Source: Stakelama portus (GTDB lineage Bacteria; Pseudomonadota; Alphaproteobacteria; Sphingomonadales; Sphingomonadaceae). From it: a DNA stretch of 64,000 nt. Positions 17,672-27,326 of this stretch are shown here, one piece after another; within the stretch, counting starts at the first letter, position 1; each line of letters starts with the position of its first letter. Where the stretch lies: positions 868,001-932,000 of the forward strand of contig NZ_QFZL01000001.1 in the NCBI RefSeq assembly GCF_003171655.1, in the 5' to 3' direction. The notes under the pieces are model-generated. The model worked only from the letters and a program-made list of their open reading frames with translations. It did not search any database and was not told the DNA's origin. A program made the translations under genes and the position numbers.

Positions 17672-18019
17672 CTAGCTGATGGTCACCTCGAACACGCCGC
17701 TGATCGGGTCGGCCGCGACGATGTCGGCACGTGCGATGTTGCAGCCTTGCTCGACCGATTGGATCAGTGTCGGGCTGGGGCTGGCGATCACCAGGACCGG
17801 CGAGATACCGCGCCGTCCGATCAGCCTGTCGCCCTCCATGCGCACCGCGACGGACTCTCCGATCTCGACCTGCGCATTGCCAAGCGCCTCAGCTTCGAAG
17901 CGGTTGGGGGCGTGATCCGGCGTCCTGGAGAACAAATCCGGCGTATTGGCATCCAGCGCTGCGTTATCCCAGCACTTCTCGAACGACTTCTTCGACTTCT
18001 CTTTGAAGTCAGCTCCCAT
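17672..18019 (-). CDS. Small protein of unknown function (four-gene cassette)
   Basis: A 115-aa protein, start MGADFKEKSKKSFEKCW, with a basic helical N-terminus, then TPDLF and a strand-rich C-terminus (ESVAVRMEGDRLIGRRGISP, then VLVIASPSPTLI). It overlaps the end of the STAS-like gene by 11 bp, so it is translationally coupled, and is followed at 12 bp by the cysteine-rich gene. No family recognised. It may be an adaptor between the STAS-like protein and the other members. Confidence 0.7.
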   Translation of the reverse strand: MGADFKEKSKKSFEKCWDNAALDANTPDLFSRTPDHAPNRFEAEALGNAQVEIGESVAVRMEGDRLIGRRGISPVLVIASPSPTLIQSVEQGCNIARADIVAADPISGVFEVTIS

Positions 18020-18581
18020 CTCCGCCTCCCGCGAACATCGGTTTATAGCTCTTGGTACGTCCATGCGATTGTTCGCATATCAACCCCAGACTCGACAATG
18101 ATGCGAGTCGATTGTTCCAGGCGGTCGCCTTCACCTGGCTATTCTCGATTGACATCAACTTGTTCGCAGTCGTTTCGCCCACGCGATTGACCAAGTCGAA
18201 GGTCAATTGCTGCATCGGATCGAGCTTGCCGATATGCCGGCAGCGCAGGATCGTGCCGTCTTCCCCGACGATGCAGGCCATGAGGACGTCGCCCCGCGGA
18301 TGGAGGAGCTCGACTAACTCGTCGACCACGTCCGAATTGGCGTTCGCCACGGCTGGGTAGAAGTTGGACTTGCGACCCCGAACGAAGGTGCGAAACGCTA
18401 GGACAGATTCTCTGAGATAGCTCGCGGTGGCGACCTGGATCTGGTCAAAATTGAGAAACAGAGGCTCGGGTGCCTCCGTCTCCGCGGGCATAGCCTCGAC
18501 CAGCTTCGCATAGAGCTGCCGTCCGCTCGGCGCTCCCGAAAGAATGGTCGTCCCAGCCAGTTCAGCCACTTCAAGAATCAC
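18009..18581 (-). CDS. STAS-like (DUF4325-type) protein with C-terminal winged helix
   Basis: A 190-aa protein, first gene of the cassette. Residues about 15-75 read as a STAS-like/DUF4325 domain (GRQLYAKLVEAM, PLFLNFDQIQVATASYLRES). The C-terminal ~50 residues look like a winged helix (NRLASLSSLGLICEQSHGRT, then KSYKPMF). STAS domains bind GHKL ATPases in partner-switching systems, and such an ATPase is encoded two genes downstream. The winged helix suggests direct DNA binding or autoregulation. The gene begins at 18581 after a long non-coding stretch likely to hold the operon promoter. Confidence 0.7.
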   Translation of the reverse strand: MILEVAELAGTTILSGAPSGRQLYAKLVEAMPAETEAPEPLFLNFDQIQVATASYLRESVLAFRTFVRGRKSNFYPAVANANSDVVDELVELLHPRGDVLMACIVGEDGTILRCRHIGKLDPMQQLTFDLVNRVGETTANKLMSIENSQVKATAWNNRLASLSSLGLICEQSHGRTKSYKPMFAGGGDGS

Positions 18582-19252
18582 AATCGCCTCTTCTCACCCA
18601 ATGCACGTGAGATAGGTGATCAGCGCTCTGCAGTCAACCGGGTGTTTAACCCTACGATGTCTTGCCTGAGCGTCTGACCGAAGTCGGGCTTGCCAGCAGC
18701 TGGATCGCCAACGTCTAGTTTTAGGCGTGAGATGCAGGACGCCGATTGGCCGAAATTAGGGCGCTTTGCTGACCTTCTGCCTTGCCCTCGGCGATCGACC
18801 GGTTTCGGCGTAGTCGGACGTTTACGGGTGCAGATGTGAATGACTGGGTCTGGGTCGGAAGCTGCCCGACGGCAGAGCGCTCCAATTTCAGCCGTTGAGC
18901 GGCAGATCCGTCGATCTTGAAGGCTGCCCTTCCCAATTGTGCCTGCGCGTTACGCGTTTGAGCCGCTCGGCTGCCGGAATGTCCGCCGAGCTTCATGGTG
19001 CGCCAAAGTCGACCCGGCCGAAAGCAGGGTGAAAATACCCCTGCACGTGGCAAAAGGCATCGCCACCTCTAGGCGAACTTTGGACATACGTGACGACCAC
19101 CCGGCTAAGGAATCTTGATCAGCCTACGTCTTTTGGGGGGTCATATGTCCACCGGGGAGTCGGCCACGCCGCCAACCGACGATGCCACGCGACGCACTTT
19201 CTCTGCCCGAGAGACAAGTGTAGGGTCAACACAACAGCGAGACAGGACCAAG
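18582..19252. other. Non-coding stretch between divergent defence operons
   Basis: The stretch separates the leftward STAS cassette from the rightward DUF262 gene and should carry both promoters. No gene is supported. Part of it (about 18740-18900, including gaatgactgggtctgggtcg) resembles short dispersed non-coding repeats seen between genes in alphaproteobacteria. In-frame upstream ATGs at 19115-19145 could extend the DUF262 protein, but the conserved part starts later. Confidence 0.45.
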
Positions 19253-20419
19253 ATGGCCGACATTGAAATTGAAGAATGGAATGACGAACTCGCAAGCGAG
19301 GTCAGCGCTGAGGGTATTGAATCCCTCGTGGTCTACTCACGAGATTGGACCGTTGAAACCATTCTGAGTCAAATCGCTCAGGACAACATTGACTTAAATC
19401 CCAAATTTCAGCGAAGAAATGCTTGGACTGACACCAAGAGAAGCAAGCTGATCGAATCTCTTATATTGAATGTCCCGGTGCCTGAAATCGTTCTGGCAGA
19501 AGACCAAAGCAAAAAAAACTCGTTTATAGTTATCGACGGAAAACAGAGACTCATGGCAATTGCGGGATTTTTCAATTCAGAAAAGTTTAGCTCGTGGGAT
19601 AAACCCGAATTGCGCGGATTAAAAACTAGGACCGATCTAAATGGCGAAACCATTGAGTCTCTTAGTGGAAAAGATGGTGATTCAGCTGCGCTGCGTAGTT
19701 TGCTCAATTCAGATATGCGCTGCACCGTTCTTACCAATTATAAATCAGATCAAGTTCTGTATGATATTTTCTACAGACTTAACACCGCCTCTGTCCCGTT
19801 AAGCTCACAAGAGCTTCGGCAAGTTTTAAATAGAGGTGATTTTGCAAACTATCTTATTGCAATTACTAATGAAAGTATCCCGATCCACACCGTAATGAAT
19901 CTTACTGGTCCGGATCAACGGCTTCGAGACGCTGAAATTATTCTCCGTTACATTTGTTTCAGTCTGTACGGCGCGGAGTACACTGGCAATTTGAGTAGTT
20001 TTCTTGATTCGAAAATGAAGCAAATCAACGAATCATGGGAAGAAATGGAAGGTGTTGTTGAACAGATAACCAAAGGTTTTAACCAAGCCACGTCCGATTT
20101 GATTGCTACCCTCACCGCAAAGCGTGTCGGGCGAAAGGTCACCGAAAAAGGTTGGGAGGGGCGATTCAACCGCGCGCTATTCGAAGCGGAGGTTTACTAT
20201 GCAGCGCGACTGCAACCCGAGCAGATGCAAACCAGAGCGCGGGAATTTGAGGCTGGCTTTGAAGCTCTTTCAAAAGACAACGGCCAATTCAATGACAGCA
20301 TTGAAGCGACAACCAAGACCAACGAAAAATACGAAATCCGCTTCTCCCTGATGCGGGACTTGGTGAATGAAGTGTATGGCACGGAAATCAGTGCCGTGCC
20401 GGTGAAGGCTAAGCCCTGA
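19253..20419 (+). CDS. DUF262 (ParB/GmrSD-like) protein
   Basis: A 388-aa protein starting MADIEIEEWNDELAS. The DUF262 signature is clear: NPKFQRRNAWTDTKRSKLIE, NVPVPEIVLAED and FIVIDGKQRLMAI (the DGxQR motif). DUF262 is the N-terminal domain of GmrSD-type modification-dependent restriction proteins and has a ParB-like nucleotide-binding fold. The usual C-terminal DUF1524 HNH nuclease is absent; instead a HEPN gene follows after 2 bp. Start 19253 is chosen because similarity begins there and AGGA lies upstream; ATG 19145 is an alternative. The base composition is more AT-rich than neighbouring genes, suggesting separate acquisition. Confidence 0.82.
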   Translation: MADIEIEEWNDELASEVSAEGIESLVVYSRDWTVETILSQIAQDNIDLNPKFQRRNAWTDTKRSKLIESLILNVPVPEIVLAEDQSKKNSFIVIDGKQRLMAIAGFFNSEKFSSWDKPELRGLKTRTDLNGETIESLSGKDGDSAALRSLLNSDMRCTVLTNYKSDQVLYDIFYRLNTASVPLSSQELRQVLNRGDFANYLIAITNESIPIHTVMNLTGPDQRLRDAEIILRYICFSLYGAEYTGNLSSFLDSKMKQINESWEEMEGVVEQITKGFNQATSDLIATLTAKRVGRKVTEKGWEGRFNRALFEAEVYYAARLQPEQMQTRAREFEAGFEALSKDNGQFNDSIEATTKTNEKYEIRFSLMRDLVNEVYGTEISAVPVKAKP

Positions 20420-20421
20420 AG

Positions 20422-21057
20422 GTGGACCCTGATCCTTTCAACAGGGCCCTGAAGGACGAAGCAGCGCACTTACGCGCTCGCTATATCGAAGCCTACGTTC
20501 CTGCCCGCCCCGAACATAAGCCCGAAACGTTCGAATATGACGTGAAAGCGTATCTTTTGCTTTTTCACGCCGCGTTCGAAGAGTTCGTTGAGGCCATATC
20601 GGAAGGGGTACTTGGCCAAGTCGAGACTGATTTTCTAGCCAAAAAGATCACTCTCGCCACCGTGTGTTTGCTCGCCGCACACGGTATTTCATTCACTCTT
20701 CCTGATCTGGACAACGAAGCAGATCAGACCTCTTTCGAACACGTTCGCGAGGGGATTGAAGCGGCCAAGCGAGCGCATTCGAAGGCCTTGAAGGACAATC
20801 ATGGCATCTCGCCGAAGTATCTCCGTTGGCTGTTGATCCCTGTGGGATTGAACGTTCCGCGCGGGCCTGAAGTCGATTCACTTAAGAAGCTCGCCAACGC
20901 TCGCGGATCGTTTGCCCACACGATGGCCAAGCTGGCTAAGTACGGTGACTACAAAAAGGCAACCGATGTGATGACGCCCGAGGTGGCTGACGACGTGGTT
21001 GTAGATTGTCTAAAAATTGCCGACGACCTGTGCGCTGGCGTGAAGGCGGCTTGGTAA
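20422..21057 (+). CDS. HEPN-domain protein (putative RNase partner of DUF262)
   Basis: A 211-aa protein with GTG start at 20422, 2 bp after the DUF262 stop. It is helical throughout and has the HEPN motif R-x4-H in ARGSFAHTM (about residues 164-172), as in the MAE_28990/RiboL-PSP type HEPN families, which are often encoded beside DUF262 genes. HEPN proteins of this type are metal-independent RNases. The pair is a plausible two-gene abortive or restriction-like defence unit, with DUF262 as the sensing/NTPase part and HEPN as the effector. Function is inferred from family and neighbourhood. Confidence 0.75.
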   Translation: MDPDPFNRALKDEAAHLRARYIEAYVPARPEHKPETFEYDVKAYLLLFHAAFEEFVEAISEGVLGQVETDFLAKKITLATVCLLAAHGISFTLPDLDNEADQTSFEHVREGIEAAKRAHSKALKDNHGISPKYLRWLLIPVGLNVPRGPEVDSLKKLANARGSFAHTMAKLAKYGDYKKATDVMTPEVADDVVVDCLKIADDLCAGVKAAW

Positions 21058-21275
21058 GGCGATAAACCGTGCAGATTGTGGATTGCCGCTCGAACGTGAT
21101 GTTGGATATCCGTCTCCTAAGGCACCGGAAGCTACCCCTTTTGCCGCTTACAAGCGGATTGACTGTCGTCGGCCCACGATCAGCCGTTGGCGGATGATCA
21201 GTCGCGAATTCGCACCTCGGGTCGATTTGGATCGGTCCGAGATCACCGGGAGAGAAAACTTTTTCCCGCCGGATT

Positions 21276-21296
21276 GTTACCTAGAGCGTTACCTAG
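21276..21296 (-). repeat. Two direct copies of CTAGGTAAC near right end of island
   Basis: gttacctag occurs at 21276-21284 and 21288-21296, spaced 12 bp start to start. Read on the minus strand this is CTAGGTAAC twice, close to the GGTAGC repeats at the left end and with the same one-turn spacing. They are probable arm sites of the right attachment region. The rest of 21058-21361 holds nothing recognisable. Confidence 0.45.
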
Positions 21297-21361
21297 GAGA
21301 GTGAGGCGCTTCCACGCCCCAACCTAACAGGTGGCTAAGAGTTTGATTTTAAAGTAGAAAA

Positions 21362-21437
<76 letters not shown>

Positions 21438-21549
21438 ATACCGGGCTGGAAAGACGGGATGGTAACCCGCCGCCACGCTTTGGAGGGGCGCCGTTAGCAA
21501 AGGCTTTCGGGCATTGCAAACCCAAATTGCGCTTGCTGGCGGGAAATCG

Positions 21550-22668
21550 CTACCAGCGGGTCGAATGGCGGTTCTGGCGATCGATCGACATCAGTATTCC
21601 GACGCAGATGAGCGTCGTCATCTGTGCCGATCCGCCGAAGCTCACCAACGGCAGCGGAATGCCGACCACCGGCGCCAGGCCCATCACCATCGCCATGTTG
21701 ATCGCCATGTAGAAGAAGATCGTGGTCGCCAGGCCTGCAGCGGTCAGCCGGGCGAATTTTGTCTGTGCACGCACGCCGACATTGATGCCCCAGCGGATCA
21801 GCAACAGGAATGCGACGATCAGGAACACGCCACCGAGCAACCCCCATTCCTCCATCATCGTCGCCAATGCGAAATCGGTGTGGCCTTCGGGAAGATAGTC
21901 GAGGTGGCTCTGCGTGCCGTTGAGGAAGCCCTTCCCGAATATGCCGCCCGATCCGATCGCGATCTTTGACTGGCTGATGTGATAGCCTGTGCCGAGCGGA
22001 TCGTCCTCGGGGTGGAGAAAAGTGAGAACGCGGTTTCGCTGATAATCGTGGAGGATGAAATTCACCGCGAGCGGTATTGCAACCGCCGCCGCAAGCGCGC
22101 CGCCGACGAACAGGCGCAGCGGTATCCCGGCAAGGAACATCACGGTCACGCCGCTCATGCAGATCATCAGTGCGGTACCAAGATCCGGCTGCAGCATCAC
22201 GAAGGCGGCGGGCAGGCCGATCAGGATACAGGCGGGCCAGATCGCCGAAAACCGCCGGATTTCGCCGGTAGGAAGCACGTCGTAAAAACGTGCGAGCGCG
22301 AGCACGATCGTCGGCTTCATCAATTCGGATGGCTGAAGCCGGATGAAGCCCAGATCGAGCCAGCGCTGGCTGCCGCCGCGTACCGCGCCGAGCAGTTCGA
22401 CGCCGAACAGCATCACGACCAGCAGCGCGTACATCGGAAAGGCGCCCATCGACCACCATCGTTCGGGCACGCGCGACATGATCATGGCCATGGCTATGAA
22501 CGCGGCAAAGCGTACCGCCTGCGGCAACGCCCAGGGCCTCAGGCTGCCTCCCGCAGCCGAATAGAGCACGAGCAGGCCGAACCCGCCGATGCATATGACG
22601 AGAAGGATGATCCGCCAGGGAAGCTGAGCGACGGGGGCCGGAACGAAGTCTGGACCAAAGCCGCTCAT
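21550..22668 (-). CDS. rodA: Rod shape-determining peptidoglycan polymerase RodA
   Basis: A 372-aa SEDS-family glycosyltransferase of the inner membrane that polymerises lipid II during cell elongation together with PBP2. About ten hydrophobic segments are seen. Conserved features are RWLDLGFIRLQPSELMKP, the LPEGHTDFALATMMEEWG motif and the late PVVGIPLPLVSFGGSAQ block. Its start overlaps the mrdA stop by 4 bp (ATGA), so it is the last gene of the mreBCD-mrdA-rodA operon. It ends about 110 bp from the tRNA-Lys, where the island begins. Confidence 0.96.
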   Translation of the reverse strand: MSGFGPDFVPAPVAQLPWRIILLVICIGGFGLLVLYSAAGGSLRPWALPQAVRFAAFIAMAMIMSRVPERWWSMGAFPMYALLVVMLFGVELLGAVRGGSQRWLDLGFIRLQPSELMKPTIVLALARFYDVLPTGEIRRFSAIWPACILIGLPAAFVMLQPDLGTALMICMSGVTVMFLAGIPLRLFVGGALAAAVAIPLAVNFILHDYQRNRVLTFLHPEDDPLGTGYHISQSKIAIGSGGIFGKGFLNGTQSHLDYLPEGHTDFALATMMEEWGLLGGVFLIVAFLLLIRWGINVGVRAQTKFARLTAAGLATTIFFYMAINMAMVMGLAPVVGIPLPLVSFGGSAQMTTLICVGILMSIDRQNRHSTRW

Positions 22669-24707
22669 TCGGGTGTCTCGCGTGGACTGCCCGCGACATT
22701 GCCTGCGGGCCGGTTATTGGCATTGGCGGCGTTGGAAACGACGTCGTCGGCCGCGGCTGCGGCATCTTCGGGAACGGGCGGGGGCGGGGCGGCCTGTGCC
22801 GCACGGAACGCGGCTTCTTCGGCGGCCCGCCGGGTGCGGTAGTCGCCACCCCAGCTGGGTTCGAGTTCCAGCAGCGTCCGCACGGCTTTTCGACGGTCGA
22901 AGAAATAGGTCATCACGTCGCGCGCGATAATCTTGGCATCGGTGATCGGGTTCACGTGCCCATGATGTTCGAGCACGACTGCAGCCGCATATTTCGGTTT
23001 GTCGGCGGGCGCGTAGCAGACGAAGAGCGAGTGATCGCGCAAGCGGAAGGGAAGCTGTGAATCGCGCAGCACGCCGGTGGCGCGTTCGGCTGCGGTGATG
23101 CGGCGCACCTGCGCGGTGCCCGTCTTGCCGGCGATTTCGATGCCCGGAACCTGCATTCGCGAATTCCAGCCGCCGGTGCCGCCGCCGTTCACGACGGACC
23201 ACATGCCATGGCGGATGATGTCGAGATATTCCTGGGGAATGTCGAGCGGCGGAGCCGGTGAATGCGGCTCATCGAGCAACAGGCGAGGGACGACCTGTCG
23301 CCCGCCGGCGATCCGCGCGGCCATCACCGCAAGCTGCATCGGATTTGCCAGCACATAGCCCTGGCCGATCGACGCGTTGATCGAATCCGCTACCGTCCAG
23401 TCGGTATCATATTTGCGCCGCTTCCACGCGCTGTCGGGGACGGTGCCGTACCGCTGGCTGGGGAAGGGGAGTTCGAAGGTCTGGCCAAGTCCCAGCTCGC
23501 GAACCGTCGGCGCGAATTTGTCATATCCCAGCTCGCGCGCCATCTGGAAGAAATAGATGTCGCAGGATTGGGCGATGGCGGTGTTCATGTTCACCGCGCC
23601 ATGTCCGCCACGTTTGTGGCAGTGGAAACGGCCGTTGCCGACCTGCAAAACGCCGCCGCAATGCACCGTTTGTTCCGGAGAGACGCCGTTGCGCAGCAAT
23701 GCCAGCGCATGCATCGGCTTTACCGTCGATCCGGGCGGGTAAAGGCCCTGCAGGATCTTGTTCATCAACGGAACATGGTCGTTGTCCGACAGCATTTTCC
23801 ATTCGGTCTGGCTGATACCGTCGGAAAAGCTGTTGGGATCATAGGCCGGCATCGAAACGAAGGAGAGCACGTCGCCGGTTTCGACATCGAGCACCACCGC
23901 GGAGCCCGAATTATCGGCCATGCGCCGCGCGGTATATTCCTGAAGCCCGGAATCGATGGTGAGCTTGACTGTCTGGCCCGGCCGATCGGGGCGCGTTGCG
24001 AGTTCGCGCACCAGCTTGCCGCGCGCGGTAACCTCGACACGCTTGGCGCCCGGCGTTCCGCGCAGGCGGTCCTCAAGCGATTTTTCGAGCCCGTCCTTGC
24101 CGAGCTTGAACCCCGGCGTGATCAGCAGCGGGTCTTTCTCTTCAAGATATTGTTCGCGCGACGCCGAGCCGACATAGCCGACCAGATGGCCCACCGCTTC
24201 GCCCAGTGGATAGTTGCGGGCAAAGCCCCGGGCGGGCGCGACGCCGGGCAGGTTGGGCTGACGCACGCCGACCGCGGCGAATTGCTCCCAGTTCAGATTT
24301 TCGGCAACCTGAACCGGCTGGAACCCGGCATTGCGATCCAGATCGGTGCGGATGCGCTCGATATCCTCGTCATCGAGCGACAACAGCTGGCGTAGCTGCG
24401 CCAGCACCCGGTCATCATCCTCAAGCCGGTCGGGAATGATGTCGACGCGAAAATCGGTGCGGTTGTTGGCGATCGGCGCGCCGTTGCGATCGACGATCCA
24501 GCCGCGCCGCGGCGGCGTCAGCGTCAGGTTGATACGGTTGCTTTCGGCAAGCAGCCGGTAATGTTCGTTTTCGAACACGGCGAGCCAGGTCATGCGCCCG
24601 GCGAGCAGCAGCCCGACAAGCGCCTGACCACCGCCCAGCACCATTGCGCGGCGGGAAAAGCTGAAACTCTGGGCGGCTTCGGTAACGAGGCGTGGTCCCT
24701 GATTCAC
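22665..24707 (-). CDS. mrdA: Penicillin-binding protein 2 (elongasome transpeptidase)
   Basis: A 680-aa class B PBP. One N-terminal membrane segment (about residues 20-45) is followed by the dimerisation/pedestal domain (RRGWIVDRNGAPIANNRTDF) and the transpeptidase domain: active-site YPPGSTVKPMHA (SxxK), ADSINASIGQG (SxN) and AGKTGTAQ (KTG). It cross-links peptidoglycan with RodA. The C-terminal tail is rich in Ala and Pro. It overlaps mreD and rodA by 4 bp each. Confidence 0.96.
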   Translation of the reverse strand: MNQGPRLVTEAAQSFSFSRRAMVLGGGQALVGLLLAGRMTWLAVFENEHYRLLAESNRINLTLTPPRRGWIVDRNGAPIANNRTDFRVDIIPDRLEDDDRVLAQLRQLLSLDDEDIERIRTDLDRNAGFQPVQVAENLNWEQFAAVGVRQPNLPGVAPARGFARNYPLGEAVGHLVGYVGSASREQYLEEKDPLLITPGFKLGKDGLEKSLEDRLRGTPGAKRVEVTARGKLVRELATRPDRPGQTVKLTIDSGLQEYTARRMADNSGSAVVLDVETGDVLSFVSMPAYDPNSFSDGISQTEWKMLSDNDHVPLMNKILQGLYPPGSTVKPMHALALLRNGVSPEQTVHCGGVLQVGNGRFHCHKRGGHGAVNMNTAIAQSCDIYFFQMARELGYDKFAPTVRELGLGQTFELPFPSQRYGTVPDSAWKRRKYDTDWTVADSINASIGQGYVLANPMQLAVMAARIAGGRQVVPRLLLDEPHSPAPPLDIPQEYLDIIRHGMWSVVNGGGTGGWNSRMQVPGIEIAGKTGTAQVRRITAAERATGVLRDSQLPFRLRDHSLFVCYAPADKPKYAAAVVLEHHGHVNPITDAKIIARDVMTYFFDRRKAVRTLLELEPSWGGDYRTRRAAEEAAFRAAQAAPPPPVPEDAAAAADDVVSNAANANNRPAGNVAGSPRETPE

Positions 24708-25222
24708 TGGCGCCGGGGCTCCTTGTCGAGCCGGGTGCAGAGCGTCGACACCAGGGGGAACAATGCGACGCTGATGATGGTCTGGACGAGCAGGGCGGTA
24801 TCGACATGCGCGGCAAAGGGTGTCGCGACAAGGCGCGTGGCGACAAGGACGAACGTGATACCGCCCGCCGCGATCAGCCAGTCCTGCCAGAAGTCACGCC
24901 ACACAAGACGACCATCTAGCACGTCGATCGACAAAAAGCACAGGGTCCAGAAGAACATGCCGCTGCCGAGCGGCTGGCCGCTGACCAGATCGTCGAACAG
25001 GCCGAGCAGAACCGGTGCCCAGGGCTTCAGTGAATCGCTGCGGTGAAGCCGCCAGCCGAGCATCATCATCAACCCGAAGGGCGGCAGCACCGGCAAGGTC
25101 GCGACGAAAGGCAGGATCGTGACCAGCGACCCCAGCATGATCGATACCGGCGCCAGCCATGCAGAACGCGTGCGCGAATGCGCGCCGGTTCGGCGGAGCG
25201 GCAGGAACCCGCCCCGGTTCAC
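24704..25222 (-). CDS. mreD: Rod shape-determining protein MreD
   Basis: A 172-aa inner-membrane protein with about five hydrophobic segments (VSIMLGSLVTILPFVATLPV, LLVQTIISVALFPLV) and the conserved G.FDDLVSGQPLGSG region. MreD links MreC to the elongasome. Size and position between mreC and mrdA, with 4-bp overlaps to both, support the call even though MreD sequences are poorly conserved. Confidence 0.93.
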   Translation of the reverse strand: MNRGGFLPLRRTGAHSRTRSAWLAPVSIMLGSLVTILPFVATLPVLPPFGLMMMLGWRLHRSDSLKPWAPVLLGLFDDLVSGQPLGSGMFFWTLCFLSIDVLDGRLVWRDFWQDWLIAAGGITFVLVATRLVATPFAAHVDTALLVQTIISVALFPLVSTLCTRLDKEPRRQ

Positions 25223-26109
25223 TTGTCGTCACCGGCGGGCGGCTCCGGAGCGCTGGGCGCGGCGTCGGGATCGAGGAACGTCTTTTGCACCAGTGCGAAA
25301 TCCAGCGCACTGGGGTTCGCCGCCGGTTGCGCGATCGCGCTGTCGTTCGCGTCGCGCACGACGCTGCCCACCGGGATGTTGGGCGGATAGATGCCGCCGG
25401 TTCCCGATGTCACGAATCGGTCGCCGGCCTTGAACGGTGCATTGGTGACATTGGCCGAGCGGATGTCGAGCATCCCGTCTCCGCGCCCCGCTGCAATCGC
25501 GGCCATGCCGTCGCTGGTGCGCCGCACCGGAACCAGGCTTTCGGGATCGATGATCAGCATCACGCGTGCATTGTTCGGGCCGACCGAGATGACCTGCCCG
25601 ATCAGGCCATCGGCCTGGCGCACCGGCTGTCCGCTGCGGACGCCCTGCCGCGCGCCGGCGTTGAGCGTGGCATAGCGCCGCGTGCTCGTCATCGAGGAGT
25701 TGACCAGCCGCGCCGCGACCACGGCTTCGGGCGTCACGTCGCGCAGCTTGAGCAACGCACGAAGGCGTCGATTTTCCTGATTGAGGGTACGCGCGCGCTG
25801 AACCAGCGTCGCGTTATCCTCGATTTCCTTTTTGAGGCGCTGGTTTTCGCCCATCACCGTGAAGTGATCGGATATGTTGCCGGGAATGCCGGTTATCCCG
25901 CGACCGGCCCAGCCCAGAAAGGTGGAAACCGGAGTCGTGATTTCCCCGAAAAATCCCAGGACCGCGCCATAGGCAGGGGGATTGAACGTCGAGAGCAGCA
26001 GCATGCCCGCACCGATCAGCGCGCCGCCGACGGCTCCGACATAGGCAGCGAAAATGCCATATTGCGCCCGCCGCGAAAATCCCGGGCGCCGGTTGCGTGA
26101 CGGCGCCAT
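25219..26109 (-). CDS. mreC: Rod shape-determining protein MreC
   Basis: A 296-aa periplasmic scaffold protein. It has a short cytoplasmic basic start, one membrane segment (VGAVGGALIGAGMLLLSTF), a coiled coil (about residues 92-130: ENQRLKKEIEDNATLVQRAR) and the MreC beta-domains (ARLVNSSMTSTRRYATLNAG, VGPNNARVMLIIDPES). Overlaps mreD by 4 bp; 19 bp separate it from mreB. Confidence 0.95.
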   Translation of the reverse strand: MAPSRNRRPGFSRRAQYGIFAAYVGAVGGALIGAGMLLLSTFNPPAYGAVLGFFGEITTPVSTFLGWAGRGITGIPGNISDHFTVMGENQRLKKEIEDNATLVQRARTLNQENRRLRALLKLRDVTPEAVVAARLVNSSMTSTRRYATLNAGARQGVRSGQPVRQADGLIGQVISVGPNNARVMLIIDPESLVPVRRTSDGMAAIAAGRGDGMLDIRSANVTNAPFKAGDRFVTSGTGGIYPPNIPVGSVVRDANDSAIAQPAANPSALDFALVQKTFLDPDAAPSAPEPPAGDDK

Positions 26110-26128
26110 TCCCCCTCAATTCCCTCGA

Positions 26129-27187
<1,059 letters not shown>

Positions 27188-27326
27188 CTATGCCGCGCCC
27201 GGCCCATGCGCGGCGTTTCGCACTTACATCTTCCCCTTGACCTTCCGAATAGGGAAATGATTCCGGCTTCGGATTACTGGCGGTTGCGGGTCGCGGGATG
27301 CCGCCGCTTGGGCTACAGCGACATCC

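Noticed and set aside
19115..19252. Longer DUF262 protein from upstream ATG codons
   Set aside because: The added residues (Thr/Ser/Arg-rich) look non-conserved and the family pattern starts at MADIEIEEW; an alternative start cannot be fully excluded.
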